A stretch of DNA of 64,000 nt from CAWGAJ01 sp963820545 (GTDB lineage Bacteria; Planctomycetota; Planctomycetia; Pirellulales; Thermoguttaceae): assembly GCA_963820545.1 (NCBI GenBank), contig CAWGAJ010000002.1, forward strand, positions 930,001 through 994,000, given 5' to 3'. Below are positions 27,165 through 36,460 of this stretch, one piece after another. The notes below the pieces were generated by a model. That model had not been told where the DNA came from, made no database searches, and saw nothing but the letters and a program-made list of their open reading frames with translations. Position numbers and translations under genes: made by a program. Numbering within the stretch: the stretch's first letter is position 1; every line of letters starts with the position of its first letter.

Positions 27165-27959
27165 ATGCTATCCAGATGCCCTATGAGTGATTTGCTTGTA
27201 TTATTCTGGCTCAAATGCCGTAGCGTGTTCAACTCGCTGACCTCGAGGCATCGACCGCCTAAAGACCTACCTGAGGAGCTGGCCGCCGAGTTCACGCTCG
27301 ATGGCACAGTGCCGGTATTGCGTTCCTATTTCAACGATGTCCGCACGCGCCCGCTGAGGTGGACCACGCGATCCTTCTGGTGGAATCCGGATAAGGTGAA
27401 ACACCGGGTGGAAAGGTACTACAAGAAAACTGATCGTTACCTGTACGATGCGCTAGAGCGATATTCCCTTAGCGACAAGGAGATAGTTGTGGTGGGATCG
27501 GAGATGCCCTGGTACGAGTGCATCTTGACCTGTTTCGGGGCCAAAACGACCACCATCGAATACCGCCAGATCCGCTGCCACATTCCGGGGTTGAAGGTCC
27601 TGACCCCGGACGAATACCATAAGAATCCCACATATTTCGACATGGCCGTGTCCATTTCCTCGATTGAGCATGATGGGCTGGGACGATACGGCGATCCGAT
27701 CGATCCCAACGGCGATCTGCGTGCTATGCGGGAGTTAAAAGACTTGCTTAAACCCGGGGGATTGCTGCTCTTAGCGGTTCCCATCGGTCCCGACGCCGTG
27801 GTCTGGAACGCGCATCGAATTTACGGCAGGAAAAGATTCCCCATGTTGATCCAAGAATGGGAGTTGGTCGACTCCTTCGGATTCGAGGAAGAACTATTTG
27901 ACGGCGAACTAGGCAAGTACGATAATCAGCCGGTGTTTGTCCTGCGCCCGCGGTCCTAG
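27165..27959 (+). CDS. DUF268 family protein (methyltransferase-like)
   Basis: A 264-residue protein matching DUF268: VVVGSEMPWYECILTCFGAKTTTIEYRQI, FDMAVSISSIEHDGLGRYGDPIDPNGDLRAM and LLKPGGLLLLAVPIGPDAVVWNAHRIYG. The pattern (SEMPWYE, IEYR, SSIEHDGLGRYGDP, KPGG) resembles a divergent class I methyltransferase. It is probably co-transcribed with the FkbM-like gene 30 bases upstream. The start is ATG 27165 or ATG 27183, which would drop six residues. Confidence 0.75.
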   Translation: MLSRCPMSDLLVLFWLKCRSVFNSLTSRHRPPKDLPEELAAEFTLDGTVPVLRSYFNDVRTRPLRWTTRSFWWNPDKVKHRVERYYKKTDRYLYDALERYSLSDKEIVVVGSEMPWYECILTCFGAKTTTIEYRQIRCHIPGLKVLTPDEYHKNPTYFDMAVSISSIEHDGLGRYGDPIDPNGDLRAMRELKDLLKPGGLLLLAVPIGPDAVVWNAHRIYGRKRFPMLIQEWELVDSFGFEEELFDGELGKYDNQPVFVLRPRS

Positions 27960-27982
27960 CCAGGATTGCCAAAGCCACTTAT

Positions 27983-28969
27983 CTAACCGCTCTTTCTATT
28001 TGCTTTCTCGGCGTTTTTGCAACCAGACTTCATGCCGAACAGTTCCAGGACCAGCAACGAGAATCTGGGAAGATCCAGCAGGAACTGGACGAGATCGGAC
28101 GGCACCTTCCTCCTTCGAACTCCGCGGAAGGTCAGTTTCCAGGTAGCCGTGGATCCTTTCACCAGATGCATTCCGCCGGCCAGCAGTCGATTTTGTTTCG
28201 CCTCTTCACCCTTTAGATAGGCACTGCCGCGGCCGCCCGGGACGTGCGCATGACTGTGGTTTTGATGAATCGCGGTGACGACTGCGGTGGCGTCCACAAC
28301 GGGAATTCCCTGGGTGCGGGCCTGAAACACAAACCAATTGTCATAGACGGCTCGGCCGATGGCAAAGGCCGGGATTTCGGCAAATAGCGGCTTGCGATAT
28401 ACGAAGTAGTCCTTGCAAACGCGCGGAGCCAGCGAACCATGCTGTGTCACGGTCTGGCGTAAGGCGAATTCCCAATCGTCTCGGTTGAAGTCGATGGGTT
28501 CACGAATATCCGTATCAATACGCCTGCCGATCATCAGATAATTCGCGAAATTTGCGCATTCCAATTGACGCACGGCATCGATGAAATCGCTCAATAGTAT
28601 GATGTCCGCGTTGATATACGTCATAGTTTCATGCCGCGCCAGTTTGTGAGCCAAGCGAAACATATCGTCCATCAGAAGCGTGCCCCACTGGTTTCGCCGC
28701 ACGTCGGGGATGTGTTCGAGTCCGAATTCATTCGCCAGGTTGGCCGTTCCAGGCTCGTCGCCAAACAAGATGATCTGCGGACGGGGCCGAAGCATCGTCC
28801 AGCTTCGGATGGCATTGCGTTGAATGATCTCGATATGATCGCGGAAGGGCTTGGGCATGGAAAAGAACGTGATCGCCGGTGCATCCCGGCAGGTGGAGGA
28901 TGCCGTGTCGCATGGAAAAGGATTGGACGTCATCCGCATCATCTCCCGCATTTCACTGGTCTGCGGCAA
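27983..28969 (-). CDS. Glycosyltransferase-like protein
   Basis: A protein of 317-328 residues with features of an inverting or retaining GT-A-like fold: ITFFSMPKPFRDHIEIIQRNAIRSWTML, QIILFGDEPGTANLANEF, TMTYINADIILLSDFIDAV (a DxD-like NAD) and RRIDTDIREPIDFNRDDWE. Similar sequences occur beside polysaccharide and FkbM genes. It faces the DUF268 gene tail-to-tail. Start choice is open: ATG 28933 has GGGAG nine bases upstream and may be truer than 28969. Donor and acceptor are unknown. Confidence 0.65.
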   Translation of the reverse strand: MPQTSEMREMMRMTSNPFPCDTASSTCRDAPAITFFSMPKPFRDHIEIIQRNAIRSWTMLRPRPQIILFGDEPGTANLANEFGLEHIPDVRRNQWGTLLMDDMFRLAHKLARHETMTYINADIILLSDFIDAVRQLECANFANYLMIGRRIDTDIREPIDFNRDDWEFALRQTVTQHGSLAPRVCKDYFVYRKPLFAEIPAFAIGRAVYDNWFVFQARTQGIPVVDATAVVTAIHQNHSHAHVPGGRGSAYLKGEEAKQNRLLAGGMHLVKGSTATWKLTFRGVRRRKVPSDLVQFLLDLPRFSLLVLELFGMKSGCKNAEKANRKSG

Positions 28970-29023
28970 TTGTTCAACTTCTATGCCATACGCAATATCT
29001 ATGGTAACAAGCGGTCTCGGCCA

Positions 29024-29692
29024 TTAATCTTTGAGGAATTTTTGCAGGATGCCTCTCTTAATCAAGCACACGATTGCCTTGTGGGAGAAGAAGCTTTTCC
29101 ACGTGTAAAATTCCCGGAAATGATGCCACGGCCGCTGGTCATGCGCGATTTTTTGAAAGAGGATCAAGTTCCTGACCGGACTGCGGATCCGCTGGTAATC
29201 CCGGCGATTTTTTTTCACAAACGAAGCGACCAACTGCGTGCCGCGCATCCAGGCGTCGTGAAACAGCACGTAGCCGCCGTCCTCCAGTAGCAAATCGACG
29301 TAATAGAAGTCGAGAAAAACTCCATCGAAAAGGTGAGCGCCATCGATAAAGGCAAAGTCGTAAGTATGCTTCTCAGCGTGCAGCCTGGGAAGCACATTAT
29401 GCGAAAAATCCGGATGGAAAATGAGACGTTCGTGAAATCCTAACGACTCGATGTTTCGCTGCCCAAGGTTATCATATTGATCCTGGAAAGGATCCATGCA
29501 GGTATGCAGGCCCTCATGCGCTGACATGATGCTTATGGCCGAAATCCCATAGGCCAGACCGACTTCCAGCGTTCTGCTCAGACGGTGGTCCTTCACCCAC
29601 TGGTGCATAAAATCGCTTTCCGCCCGCCGGACGGAAACGAACCGGCGTTCCGCAGGAATCTGGATTTTTCCCAGCACTTCCAAAAGGTCCAT
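29024..29692 (-). CDS. Class I SAM-dependent methyltransferase (Methyltransf_24-like)
   Basis: A 222-residue protein. Motif I is TLEVGLAYGISAISIM, and THTC/CMDPFQDQ-type residues follow. YDFAFIDGAHLFDGVFLDFYYVDLLLEDGGYVLFHDAWM is typical of Methyltransf_24 (IDGxH and DDGG-like segments). A basic C-terminal region follows. It lies upstream of the glycosyltransferase-like gene in the same direction with a gap of about 55 bases. It probably methylates a sugar or glycan, an inference from neighbours only. Confidence 0.75.
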   Translation of the reverse strand: MDLLEVLGKIQIPAERRFVSVRRAESDFMHQWVKDHRLSRTLEVGLAYGISAISIMSAHEGLHTCMDPFQDQYDNLGQRNIESLGFHERLIFHPDFSHNVLPRLHAEKHTYDFAFIDGAHLFDGVFLDFYYVDLLLEDGGYVLFHDAWMRGTQLVASFVKKNRRDYQRIRSPVRNLILFQKIAHDQRPWHHFREFYTWKSFFSHKAIVCLIKRGILQKFLKD

Positions 29693-29854
29693 GGCGGCGT
29701 TCTACATGAGATTTTTTAGCTGACAGTCGCCCAACTTAGAGTCTATTTTAATAGTTTCCTCGTCCTCTGCGAAAGGGGCAGGATGAGGGAAAATCTGAGT
29801 TTACTTGATCACTTTGATCTTGTAAATGAACCCGCGATAAGGAGCTGTTCGCTA

Positions 29855-29880
29855 CACCCTATGCCCTATTCCCTATCTTA
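29855..29880. repeat. CCCTATT heptamer array
   Basis: CCCTATG, CCCTATT, CCCTATC units of 7 bp overlap the stop codon of the DUF438 gene. Nothing else is visible in 29693-29872. Confidence 0.75.
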
Positions 29881-31111
29881 GTCGTACTGCAACAATCGCC
29901 GTTCCCCTTCCAGCGCGCAGATGGGTCAGATCTTGGGTCACTTCCAGAGTACCCAGGTATTTTCCTCCTTTGTCGCGCACGGCGAAATAGCGGATGTGGA
30001 CGAACTTGCCTGGGAAATTCAGCCAGAATTCGGCCATATTGCGCTGGCCGCCGCGAAAATCGTCGAGGATTTTTTGCACCACGTGTACGCTTCCCGGCGG
30101 GTGACAATTCTGCACCTTCCGACCTAAAATCACCTTGGTGCGCTTGAAAATATGATCTGACACTTCGGAAAAATAACGCACGCAATCGTCGGCATCGACA
30201 AACGTCAGTTCCAGCGGCAGTGTGTTCAGCAGAGCGTGCAACTGTTCGGACGTCAGACTGCCGGTGGGAAACACTAGTACCCGCTCCGCAGGAGCCGCAG
30301 CCGAAGGCGACTCCACAGCCGGAGCTGCAGGCCGATAGCCTTCGCGCGGCTCAACTAGGCACCAGCCATAAAGGGGCGAATCACGCCAAATCTCTTCCCA
30401 ATCCTGATTGGTCAGCGTACTAAGCGCCATGGGCAGTAAGATGTTTTCTTCCTTGTAGATCATTCCCGCGACGGCCTCCAAGGCGGGTTCTATCGTGGTG
30501 GTGATCAGATTCAGCACCTCATCGAAGGTCACCGAATCTTGGGAGAGTATTCGCCGTGTGCGTTTAAGCAATCCCCGGATCTCGTCGTCTTTCGACCACA
30601 TCACCTTTGCAGGACCGCTGATGCCGTGCCTTTCCAGTCGGGTAAACAGCAGATTTTCCTTGCGCTGAAAGTGCTTTTCGATATCCGTCAGTTCGTTGAA
30701 ACACTGGCGCAAACGCAAAACTGGTTTTTGCCACTGCGGCCCTGCTTCGGTCTGCCGGTGAATTTCTCCGATCAGGCTGTTGATTTGTTCCGTGGTCCGG
30801 CGAATGGCCTCGTTTTCCCGACGAAATGTGTCGACCGGATGGCCGGGCGCGACTTCGCCGGCCGGCGGTTCAGTCATGATCTCTTTAAGCACCTGGGCAT
30901 GAAGATCGCACATCGAACGCACTTCTTCCACCGGCATCCCTTCGTCGATAAGCCGTTGCTCCATGGCGGCGATTTCCGCGGCGTCGGTATGGCGCATGAT
31001 CTCTTTAAGTTTTGACTTCACCTGCTCGGGCGGTGCGCCGCCGTGCAACTCCTTGATGATCTCTTCCAGTTTGCGGATCCGCTTTGCATGATTATCTATC
31101 AATTCGCTCAT
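29873..31111 (-). CDS. DUF438/hemerythrin-like/PAS protein
   Basis: A 412-residue multidomain protein. The N-terminal DUF438 region (ELIDNHAKRIRKLEEIIKELHGG with LKEIMRHTDAAEIAAMEQRLIDEG) is followed by LCDLHA-like CDLHAQVLKEI. A hemerythrin-like four-helix region comes next (FNELTDIEKHFQRKENLLFTRLERHG with MWSKDDEIRGLLKR and KEENILLPMALSTL). The C-terminal PAS domain (LPLELTFVDADDCVRYFSE to YLGTLEVTQDLTHLR) contains VQNCHPPGSVHVVQKIL. This architecture is known for proteins thought to sense or bind O2, NO or haem. The start at 31111 is supported by GGAGG seven bases upstream. It lies 100 bases downstream of an Rrf2 regulator on the same strand, so the two may form one NO/redox response unit. 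Confidence 0.8.
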   Translation of the reverse strand: MSELIDNHAKRIRKLEEIIKELHGGAPPEQVKSKLKEIMRHTDAAEIAAMEQRLIDEGMPVEEVRSMCDLHAQVLKEIMTEPPAGEVAPGHPVDTFRRENEAIRRTTEQINSLIGEIHRQTEAGPQWQKPVLRLRQCFNELTDIEKHFQRKENLLFTRLERHGISGPAKVMWSKDDEIRGLLKRTRRILSQDSVTFDEVLNLITTTIEPALEAVAGMIYKEENILLPMALSTLTNQDWEEIWRDSPLYGWCLVEPREGYRPAAPAVESPSAAAPAERVLVFPTGSLTSEQLHALLNTLPLELTFVDADDCVRYFSEVSDHIFKRTKVILGRKVQNCHPPGSVHVVQKILDDFRGGQRNMAEFWLNFPGKFVHIRYFAVRDKGGKYLGTLEVTQDLTHLRAGRGTAIVAVRLR

Positions 31112-31138
31112 GATTGCGACCTCCATGTGAGAGAGTTT

Positions 31139-31260
31139 TCAGTTTACAGTTAACAGTTCATTCCGACTTCTACGTTCTGCCTTTCTTCGTCATTCGTGCT
31201 TCGGCATTCATCATTTTTTATATTCATCCTTCATCTTAATCCTCTGTCCCCTGTCCCCTT
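31139..31260. repeat. Mixed heptamer arrays
   Basis: Short runs of several 7-bp families: AGTTTACAGTTAACAGTT, TTCTGCC/TTCTACG, ATTCATC/CTTCATC and CTGTCCC. The last run encodes the C-terminus of the Rrf2 gene. Confidence 0.8.
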
Positions 31261-31654
31261 TTATAATCACATCGGCAACGGTCGTCTCGCGCAGGAATTG
31301 CAGGTAGGCGTCCCGTATTTTTCCCCAATTACCGTGAAGTGCACACGGATTCTGTGCGGGGCATTGCCCATTTCCCAGCAAACAGTTGGTCCAACGGCTG
31401 ACGTGTTCTATGGGCTCTATTACTTCGTATAGCGAGATCTTGGCGGCATCTCTGGCCAGACGGAAACCGCCGCCTTTGCCTTTTTGCGAAAGTAGCAATC
31501 CCTCGTCGGCCAGTGTTTTTAATAATTTTCCCAAGTAATTTCGCGGGGCCCCAATTTCCGCGGCGATATCTCCCGCACCTGTATAAATGCCCTCGGGTAA
31601 TTTCGTCATGGTCGATAAAGCCTTTAGGGCTTGTATGCCGGTTTTGGATATCAT
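31211..31654 (-). CDS. Rrf2-family transcriptional regulator
   Basis: A 147-residue winged-helix regulator. The N-terminal HTH is MISKTGIQALKALSTMTKL to GAPRNYLGKLLKTLADEGLLLSQKGKGGGFRLAR, the typical Rrf2 wing GxxGGxxLA. Three cysteines in CLLGNGQCPAQNPC near residue 92 could hold an iron-sulfur cluster, as in NsrR and IscR. The C-terminal 15 or so residues (GDRGQRIKMKDEYKK) are encoded by 7-bp repeats and are probably not ancestral. Its target is likely the neighbouring hemerythrin/PAS gene. Whether it senses NO, iron-sulfur status or redox is not resolved. Confidence 0.85.
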   Translation of the reverse strand: MISKTGIQALKALSTMTKLPEGIYTGAGDIAAEIGAPRNYLGKLLKTLADEGLLLSQKGKGGGFRLARDAAKISLYEVIEPIEHVSRWTNCLLGNGQCPAQNPCALHGNWGKIRDAYLQFLRETTVADVIIKGDRGQRIKMKDEYKK

Positions 31655-31787
31655 TGAAAATCCTCTAATAGCATGTAATTATACTATTATGATTTCATCA
31701 ATCAAGGATTACTCATTATGAATTTGTACAAAAAAACCTGATATTATTTGTTGTTCTAGAGCGATGCTCAGGAGGGTGTAGTGTCTT

Positions 31788-31815
31788 TTTAGCCCGGCCG
31801 CTTGCGGCCGGCGAA
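31788..31815. repeat. GCCGGCCGC hairpin in a gene-free gap
   Basis: TTTAGCCCGGCCGCTTGCGGCCGGCG forms a strong palindrome (in two parts CGGCCGC/GCGGCCG) with the TTTAGCC flank of the REP-like family. The gap 31655-32010 shows no gene. A frame at 31910-32641 opposite the permease is rejected. Confidence 0.65.
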
Positions 31816-32010
31816 TTTTCTGGTGATGCGATACGCTACATCAGGGTGAGCAGCGCTCTATATAACACCAGATGGGGAAAGAGCTTAGGTAATAGGTATT
31901 AGATTATTTCTAACGTCGAGGGCCACTGGCATCTCGCCAGTACAGGGAAAAGCCTGGAAATATTGGTCGAGGAACACCATAGTACCCGCTAGATACAAGT
32001 GAAAAGCTCT

Positions 32011-33687
32011 CTAACTGCTGCGGGTTTTTTCCCGATAGTACATCCACGGAATGCTCGTCAGGTAATAAAGTGCCGTGGAGTAGATGAGATAGCGTTTGAG
32101 GTCCTCGATAACAATACTTCCTTTCAGCGCGGCCACGGCGAGCCATAACATGGCAAAAAGGCTTATAAAGGCCAAGCCGCCGAGAATATAGTACGCAACC
32201 TTTTGCATCGTGGACATAATAAAGGCGGCTTGTGATACTGTTGCGGCAGAAGTAGCCGGCAAATCTTCGGGCAGGGGCGGCAGCGACTGCCGTGCGCCGC
32301 TTAAGGCGCAAAGGGCGATATAGAAAGTCGCTGTGAGAAACCACACGGGCACAGGCAGGAAGAACAAGTGCATCCAACCCCACTGGTGCAGTCCCAAGGC
32401 GATCAGCAGCGATCCCCACCAGGCAATTAAGGCTGGCGCATTGAAGATCAAACCCCGGCGCGTGGCCCAAAACCGACTCCATCCTAGCCTGGGGAAAAGC
32501 CAATGTTCGACCACGACAATCGCGCCTACGGGCATCAGCAACAATCCATAAATTCCCACAAAATCGAGCAGTTTTGTAAATACGAAGGGGAAGCAGGCGA
32601 TAATGGTGGTAATCGTGCCGACAATGAAGGTTACCAACCATCGCGGCCAGCCGGGTGTGACCACTTGCAGGGCCAGGCCGGCCCGATAAAGCGTGGGATT
32701 CGCCGTGGTCCAGCCGGCAACCACGACCGTCAGCGCCCCCATGGCTCCCAGGCAGTTGTAGGAGATACTGCCAGAGTCGAGTTCAATTAGCGGACGCTTT
32801 AGAGCCAATGCAGCCGTGGCCCCCAAAATGCCCGCGCAGATCCAAGAAAGATAATGGCCCAAATACATGCCGAACGCTGAATAAAAACCATAGCTGGATC
32901 GGCGTGCATAGCGGAACAAAGCCATGTCGGTCAGTCCCAGGTGGGTAGCCTGATTGCAAATCCAGGCAAACATGGCAACATGCCAAAAACTTAATGATGA
33001 AGAACCTGCCGGGGCATGGCCGGTCCATATTTTTTCGTTCGCGATTCGCCAAAAATCAGAATAACTTTCGATCCGGCCCAACTGCGGTAGCATGGCCAAT
33101 CCGCCGACGATGAACATCACCAGCATCCAGGGCGAACAGACTGAAGAAAACTGGGCAAGCCTGGCGAATCCTAAAATCGCGATTGTTACCACCACTGCCC
33201 CCACGCCTAGAACTAAGAGCACAAAGCGATAATCGTCGGGATACCATTTCGTCTGTTCGGGGATGTTGAAAACAAGGCGGATCGCCGAGGCGGACACGGT
33301 GATCATCGCCCCACCCAGGATGCAATGCAGCGCGGCGTTTAATATGTTGTAGATCACCATCACTACCGGCCCGGCGATCTTACGCAGATACCAATAGAGC
33401 GTCAGCCGCGTTTGCACGGCAATGGGAGCGCAAATCAAGGCCCAGGAAAGCACGGCCATTAGATTTCCCAGCAAAAGCCCCACCAAAACGTCCAGCGCCC
33501 CGGCGCCAAAAGAAACGAAAAGCGCGCCGATGACGAATTCCGTGGCGGCAATGTGTTCGCCGGTGAACATGGCCGCGAAATATCTGCCCGGTTGTAGTTT
33601 ATCCGCCGAGATCGGCGCCCGCTCAAATTCGTTGAGCTGATCAAGGCGTTTAATAATTCTGCTGCCGAGCGTTTGCGTGGACATCAT
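32011..33687 (-). CDS. NCS1-type purine/cytosine permease-like transporter
   Basis: A 558-residue integral membrane protein with about 12 hydrophobic segments. The N-terminus (LNEFERAPISADKLQPGRYFAAMFTGEHIAATEFVIGALFV) and ALICAPIAVQTRLTLYWYLRKIAGP recall the NCS1 nucleobase:cation symporter family (PIxxDxLQPGxxFxxxYAGEHVAGTEFVIGA). Central helices carry DMALFRYARRSSYGFYSA and VVVAGWTTANPTLYRAGLALQ, the latter family-like. It probably imports a nucleobase or related compound. It is divergent from kdsB. Substrate prediction is not possible here. Confidence 0.8.
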   Translation of the reverse strand: MMSTQTLGSRIIKRLDQLNEFERAPISADKLQPGRYFAAMFTGEHIAATEFVIGALFVSFGAGALDVLVGLLLGNLMAVLSWALICAPIAVQTRLTLYWYLRKIAGPVVMVIYNILNAALHCILGGAMITVSASAIRLVFNIPEQTKWYPDDYRFVLLVLGVGAVVVTIAILGFARLAQFSSVCSPWMLVMFIVGGLAMLPQLGRIESYSDFWRIANEKIWTGHAPAGSSSLSFWHVAMFAWICNQATHLGLTDMALFRYARRSSYGFYSAFGMYLGHYLSWICAGILGATAALALKRPLIELDSGSISYNCLGAMGALTVVVAGWTTANPTLYRAGLALQVVTPGWPRWLVTFIVGTITTIIACFPFVFTKLLDFVGIYGLLLMPVGAIVVVEHWLFPRLGWSRFWATRRGLIFNAPALIAWWGSLLIALGLHQWGWMHLFFLPVPVWFLTATFYIALCALSGARQSLPPLPEDLPATSAATVSQAAFIMSTMQKVAYYILGGLAFISLFAMLWLAVAALKGSIVIEDLKRYLIYSTALYYLTSIPWMYYREKTRSS

Positions 33688-33784
33688 CTATGGTTCCGTA
33701 ACATGAGCCCTTATTGTATAATTTCCTCCACCCGAATAAAAGGGTTCAGCAGATCAGTCAAATCATACCGGTGGAGAATGAGCG

Positions 33785-34564
33785 ATGGAGCGGGCCCCTG
33801 GCGTTTTTCGGAGTTACATTGTCATTCCGGCCCGCCTGGCCTCGACGCGGTTGCCCGGGAAACTGCTGCTGCGGGAAACCGGCAAGACCTTGATTCAGCA
33901 TACTTACGAAGCGGCCCAAAAAGCGCGGCGCCCGGGAGGAATTTGCGTGGCAACGGACCACGAAGAGATTTTCCGTGCGGTGGAGGCCTTTGGCGGCGGG
34001 GTGGTGATGACCAGCCCAGACTGTCCCAGCGGCACCGATCGCGTGGCCGAGGTCGCCCAGGGTTTGGCCGACGTGGATATCATCGTCAACGTCCAGGGTG
34101 ACGAGCCTGAATTGGCGGGGGAGTCGATCGACCTGGTCGTCAAACTCTTGGAGGACGATTCTGATGCTGTAATGGCCACATTGGCCACGCCCATTCGCAG
34201 TCGGAGTCAATGGGAAGATCCGGCCTGTGTGAAAGTGGTGTTCGACCGCCGCGGCCGGGCAATGTATTTCAGTCGCAGTCCCATCCCTTACCCTCGCCAT
34301 TGGGATAATAGCCTGTTATCCGCCAATCCATCAGTTTTCTATCAGCATGTGGGGCTTTACGCCTATCGCCGCGATTTCCTCTTAAAACTCGCCGCCATAC
34401 CTCAATCGCCGCTGGAGAAACTGGAAAAGCTCGAACAACTGCGGGTTTTAGAGGCGGGCTATTCGATCTTGGTCGGTGTGGTGGACGAACCAACATTCGG
34501 CATCGACACCCCGGCAGACTACCGGGCATTTGTGGAAAAATGTAAAAAAAACACAATAAACTGA
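33785..34564 (+). CDS. kdsB: 3-deoxy-manno-octulosonate cytidylyltransferase
   Basis: Activates KDO as CMP-KDO for lipopolysaccharide core synthesis in the cytosol. The 259-residue protein carries VIPARLASTRLPGKLL (nucleotide-binding), PGGICVATDHEEI, DIIVNVQGDEPELAGESIDLVV (metal site QGDEP), YFSRSPIPYPR, HVGLYAYRRDFL, LEKLEQLRVLEAGYSI and FGIDTPADYR, all in family order. Together with the GT9 gene at 3899 it implies an LPS-type outer leaflet. It is transcribed in the same direction as pyrG, whose start follows after about 155 bases. Confidence 0.93.
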   Translation: MERAPGVFRSYIVIPARLASTRLPGKLLLRETGKTLIQHTYEAAQKARRPGGICVATDHEEIFRAVEAFGGGVVMTSPDCPSGTDRVAEVAQGLADVDIIVNVQGDEPELAGESIDLVVKLLEDDSDAVMATLATPIRSRSQWEDPACVKVVFDRRGRAMYFSRSPIPYPRHWDNSLLSANPSVFYQHVGLYAYRRDFLLKLAAIPQSPLEKLEKLEQLRVLEAGYSILVGVVDEPTFGIDTPADYRAFVEKCKKNTIN

Positions 34565-34679
34565 ATTATTCCCTCCAAGATGGGATCGCATAAGCCATAA
34601 GTGTTATTATTGTGCCCCCTATGCTTTTTCTGGACAGACCTCTAAAATATTTCTTTTACGTTTTCACTCGGTAGAATTC

Positions 34680-34712
34680 GTCCTACATCCCTCATCTTTC
34701 ATCCTTTTTGAT
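34680..34712. repeat. CATCCCT/CATCTTT heptamer array
   Basis: Short 7-bp periodic run of the CATCCTT family between kdsB and pyrG, ending just before the pyrG start region. Confidence 0.65.
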
Positions 34713-34720
34713 TTCATTCT

Positions 34721-36359
34721 ATGAGCAAACATATTTTCGTTACCGGCGGCGTGGTTAGTTCGTTGGGCAAAGGACTGACCAGCGCATCGATCGGCATGTT
34801 GTTGGAGCAGCGCGGGCTGTCGGTCCGCATGCAAAAGCTGGATCCTTATATCAATGTTGATCCCGGCACCATGAGTCCCTACCAGCACGGCGAGGTCTAC
34901 GTGCTTGACGACGGCAGCGAAACCGACCTCGACCTGGGCCACTACGAGCGTTTTACCAACAGTCCACTGAATCGCTATTCCAATTACACCACCGGCCAAA
35001 TCTACCTCTCGGTGATCAATAAAGAGCGGCGGGGCGAATTTCTCGGCCAGACCGTGCAGGTGATTCCGCACATCACCAACGAAATCAAAACCGCCTTGCT
35101 CAAGCCGGCCGGCGAGGGGGTCGACGTGGTGATCACCGAAATTGGCGGCACGGTGGGCGATATCGAAAGCCAGCCCTTTCTCGAGGCCATCCGTCAGTTT
35201 TCGCTCGACCATGGCAAGGAAAACTGCTTGTACATTCACCTGACGCTGGTGCCGTTCTTGAAGGCCGCCGCCGAGCTGAAAACCAAGCCCACGCAGCATT
35301 CGGTGGGCCTGTTGCGGCAAATCGGCGTCCAGCCCGATATCCTCGTCTGCCGCACCGAGCGTTCGTTAAGCCGCGACGAGCGGGCCAAAATCGCCTTGTT
35401 CTGCAACGTGCCCATCGAGGCCGTGATCGAGGAAAAAGACAAGGATTTTTCCGTATACGAAGTTCCCCTGAGCCTTGTGGAGAACGGGCTGGACGAACTG
35501 ATCGTACGCAAACTGAACCTCAAGGCCGGCCCGTTGGACATGGAACAGTGGCGCGACCTCTTGCACCGGCTGCGCAATCCGGAGCACGAAATTTCCATTG
35601 CCGTGGTGGGCAAATACGCCGAACATCGCGACGCCTACAAGTCGATATACGAGGCCTTGGACCACGCCGGAGTGGCCCATCGGCGCAAATCCGCATTCAG
35701 CGCATCCACAGCGAGGCCGTGGAACGCGAGGGGCCCGAACGGCTGCTGTCCGGCGTGGACGGCATCCTGGTGCCCGGCGGCTTCGGCGAGCGCGGCATTG
35801 AAGGCAAGATCGATGCCATCCGTTTCGCCCGCGTGCGCGGCATTCCCTTTTTCGGCATCTGCCTGGGTATGCAATGCGCCGTGGTGGAATTTGCCCGTAA
35901 TGTTGTCGGGCTCGAGCGCGCACACTCCACCGAGTTTGATAAAAACAGTCCGCATCCCGTGATCTGCCTCTTGGACGAGCAAAAAACCATCACCGATAAA
36001 GGCGGCACCATGCGCCTGGCGCGCAACCCGCCAAACTCGTACCCGATAGCAAAGCAACCCAGGCTTACGGCACGCTGTCCATCTCCGAGCGGCATCGCCA
36101 CCGCTATGAATTCAACAACCAATACCGGCAGCAGTTCGCCGCCCACGGCATGCAAGTAGTGGGCGCCAGCCCCGATGGCACGCTGGCGGAAATCATCGAA
36201 ATTCCCGACCATCCCTGGTTCATCGGCGTACAGTATCATCCCGAGTTCAAGTCGCAGCCCACCCGGGCCCATCCGCTGTTTGCCGGTTTTATCGGTGCGG
36301 CCCTTAAGCGGCACATCGCCCGCCTGGAACGCCTGGAAAAAGTGGAGAGTGGAGAGTGA
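34721..36359 (+). CDS. pyrG: CTP synthase (two frameshifts)
   Basis: Makes CTP from UTP with glutamine. The N-terminal synthase domain is complete (IFVTGGVVSSLGKGLTSASIGMLL, KLDPYINVDPGTMSPYQHGEVYV, DVVITEIGGTVGDIESQPFLEA, LRQIGVQPDILVCRTE). The glutaminase domain follows in two further frames: GILVPGGFGERGIEGK, FFGICLGMQCAVVEFARN (nucleophile Cys), SERHRHRYEFNNQYR and GVQYHPEFKSQP (His/Glu). Breaks near 35682 and 36019 are each repaired by restoring one G to a GG run. pyrG is expected to be essential and all residues are otherwise conserved, so these are almost certainly sequence errors. The repaired length is about 546 residues, normal for the family. Confidence 0.95.
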
Positions 36360-36396
36360 TGAAAGATGGATTCGGGATTGGGGATTAGGAATTATT

Positions 36397-36425
36397 TTAG
36401 CCCCGGCACTTGTGCGGGGAGAAAA
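36397..36425. repeat. TTTAGCCCCGGCAC hairpin (REP-like)
   Basis: TTTAGCCCCGGCACTTGTGCGGGG: stem CCCCGCAC-like with a TT loop, same family as 171-189 and 8719-8737, lying between pyrG and the DUF1844 gene. Confidence 0.65.
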
Positions 36426-36460
36426 TTATCCGCGTTTGCCATTTTATCTGGAGGCATTCC

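Noticed and set aside
31910..32641. Long minus-strand frame overlapping the 3' part of the permease gene
   Set aside because: It is a shifted-frame shadow of the NCS1-type permease: arginine/histidine-rich, no hydrophobic periodicity of its own.
35682..36019. Programmed frameshifting in pyrG
   Set aside because: No slippery heptamer is present; both sites are simple GG runs repaired by one G, and similar lesions affect many other genes in the window.
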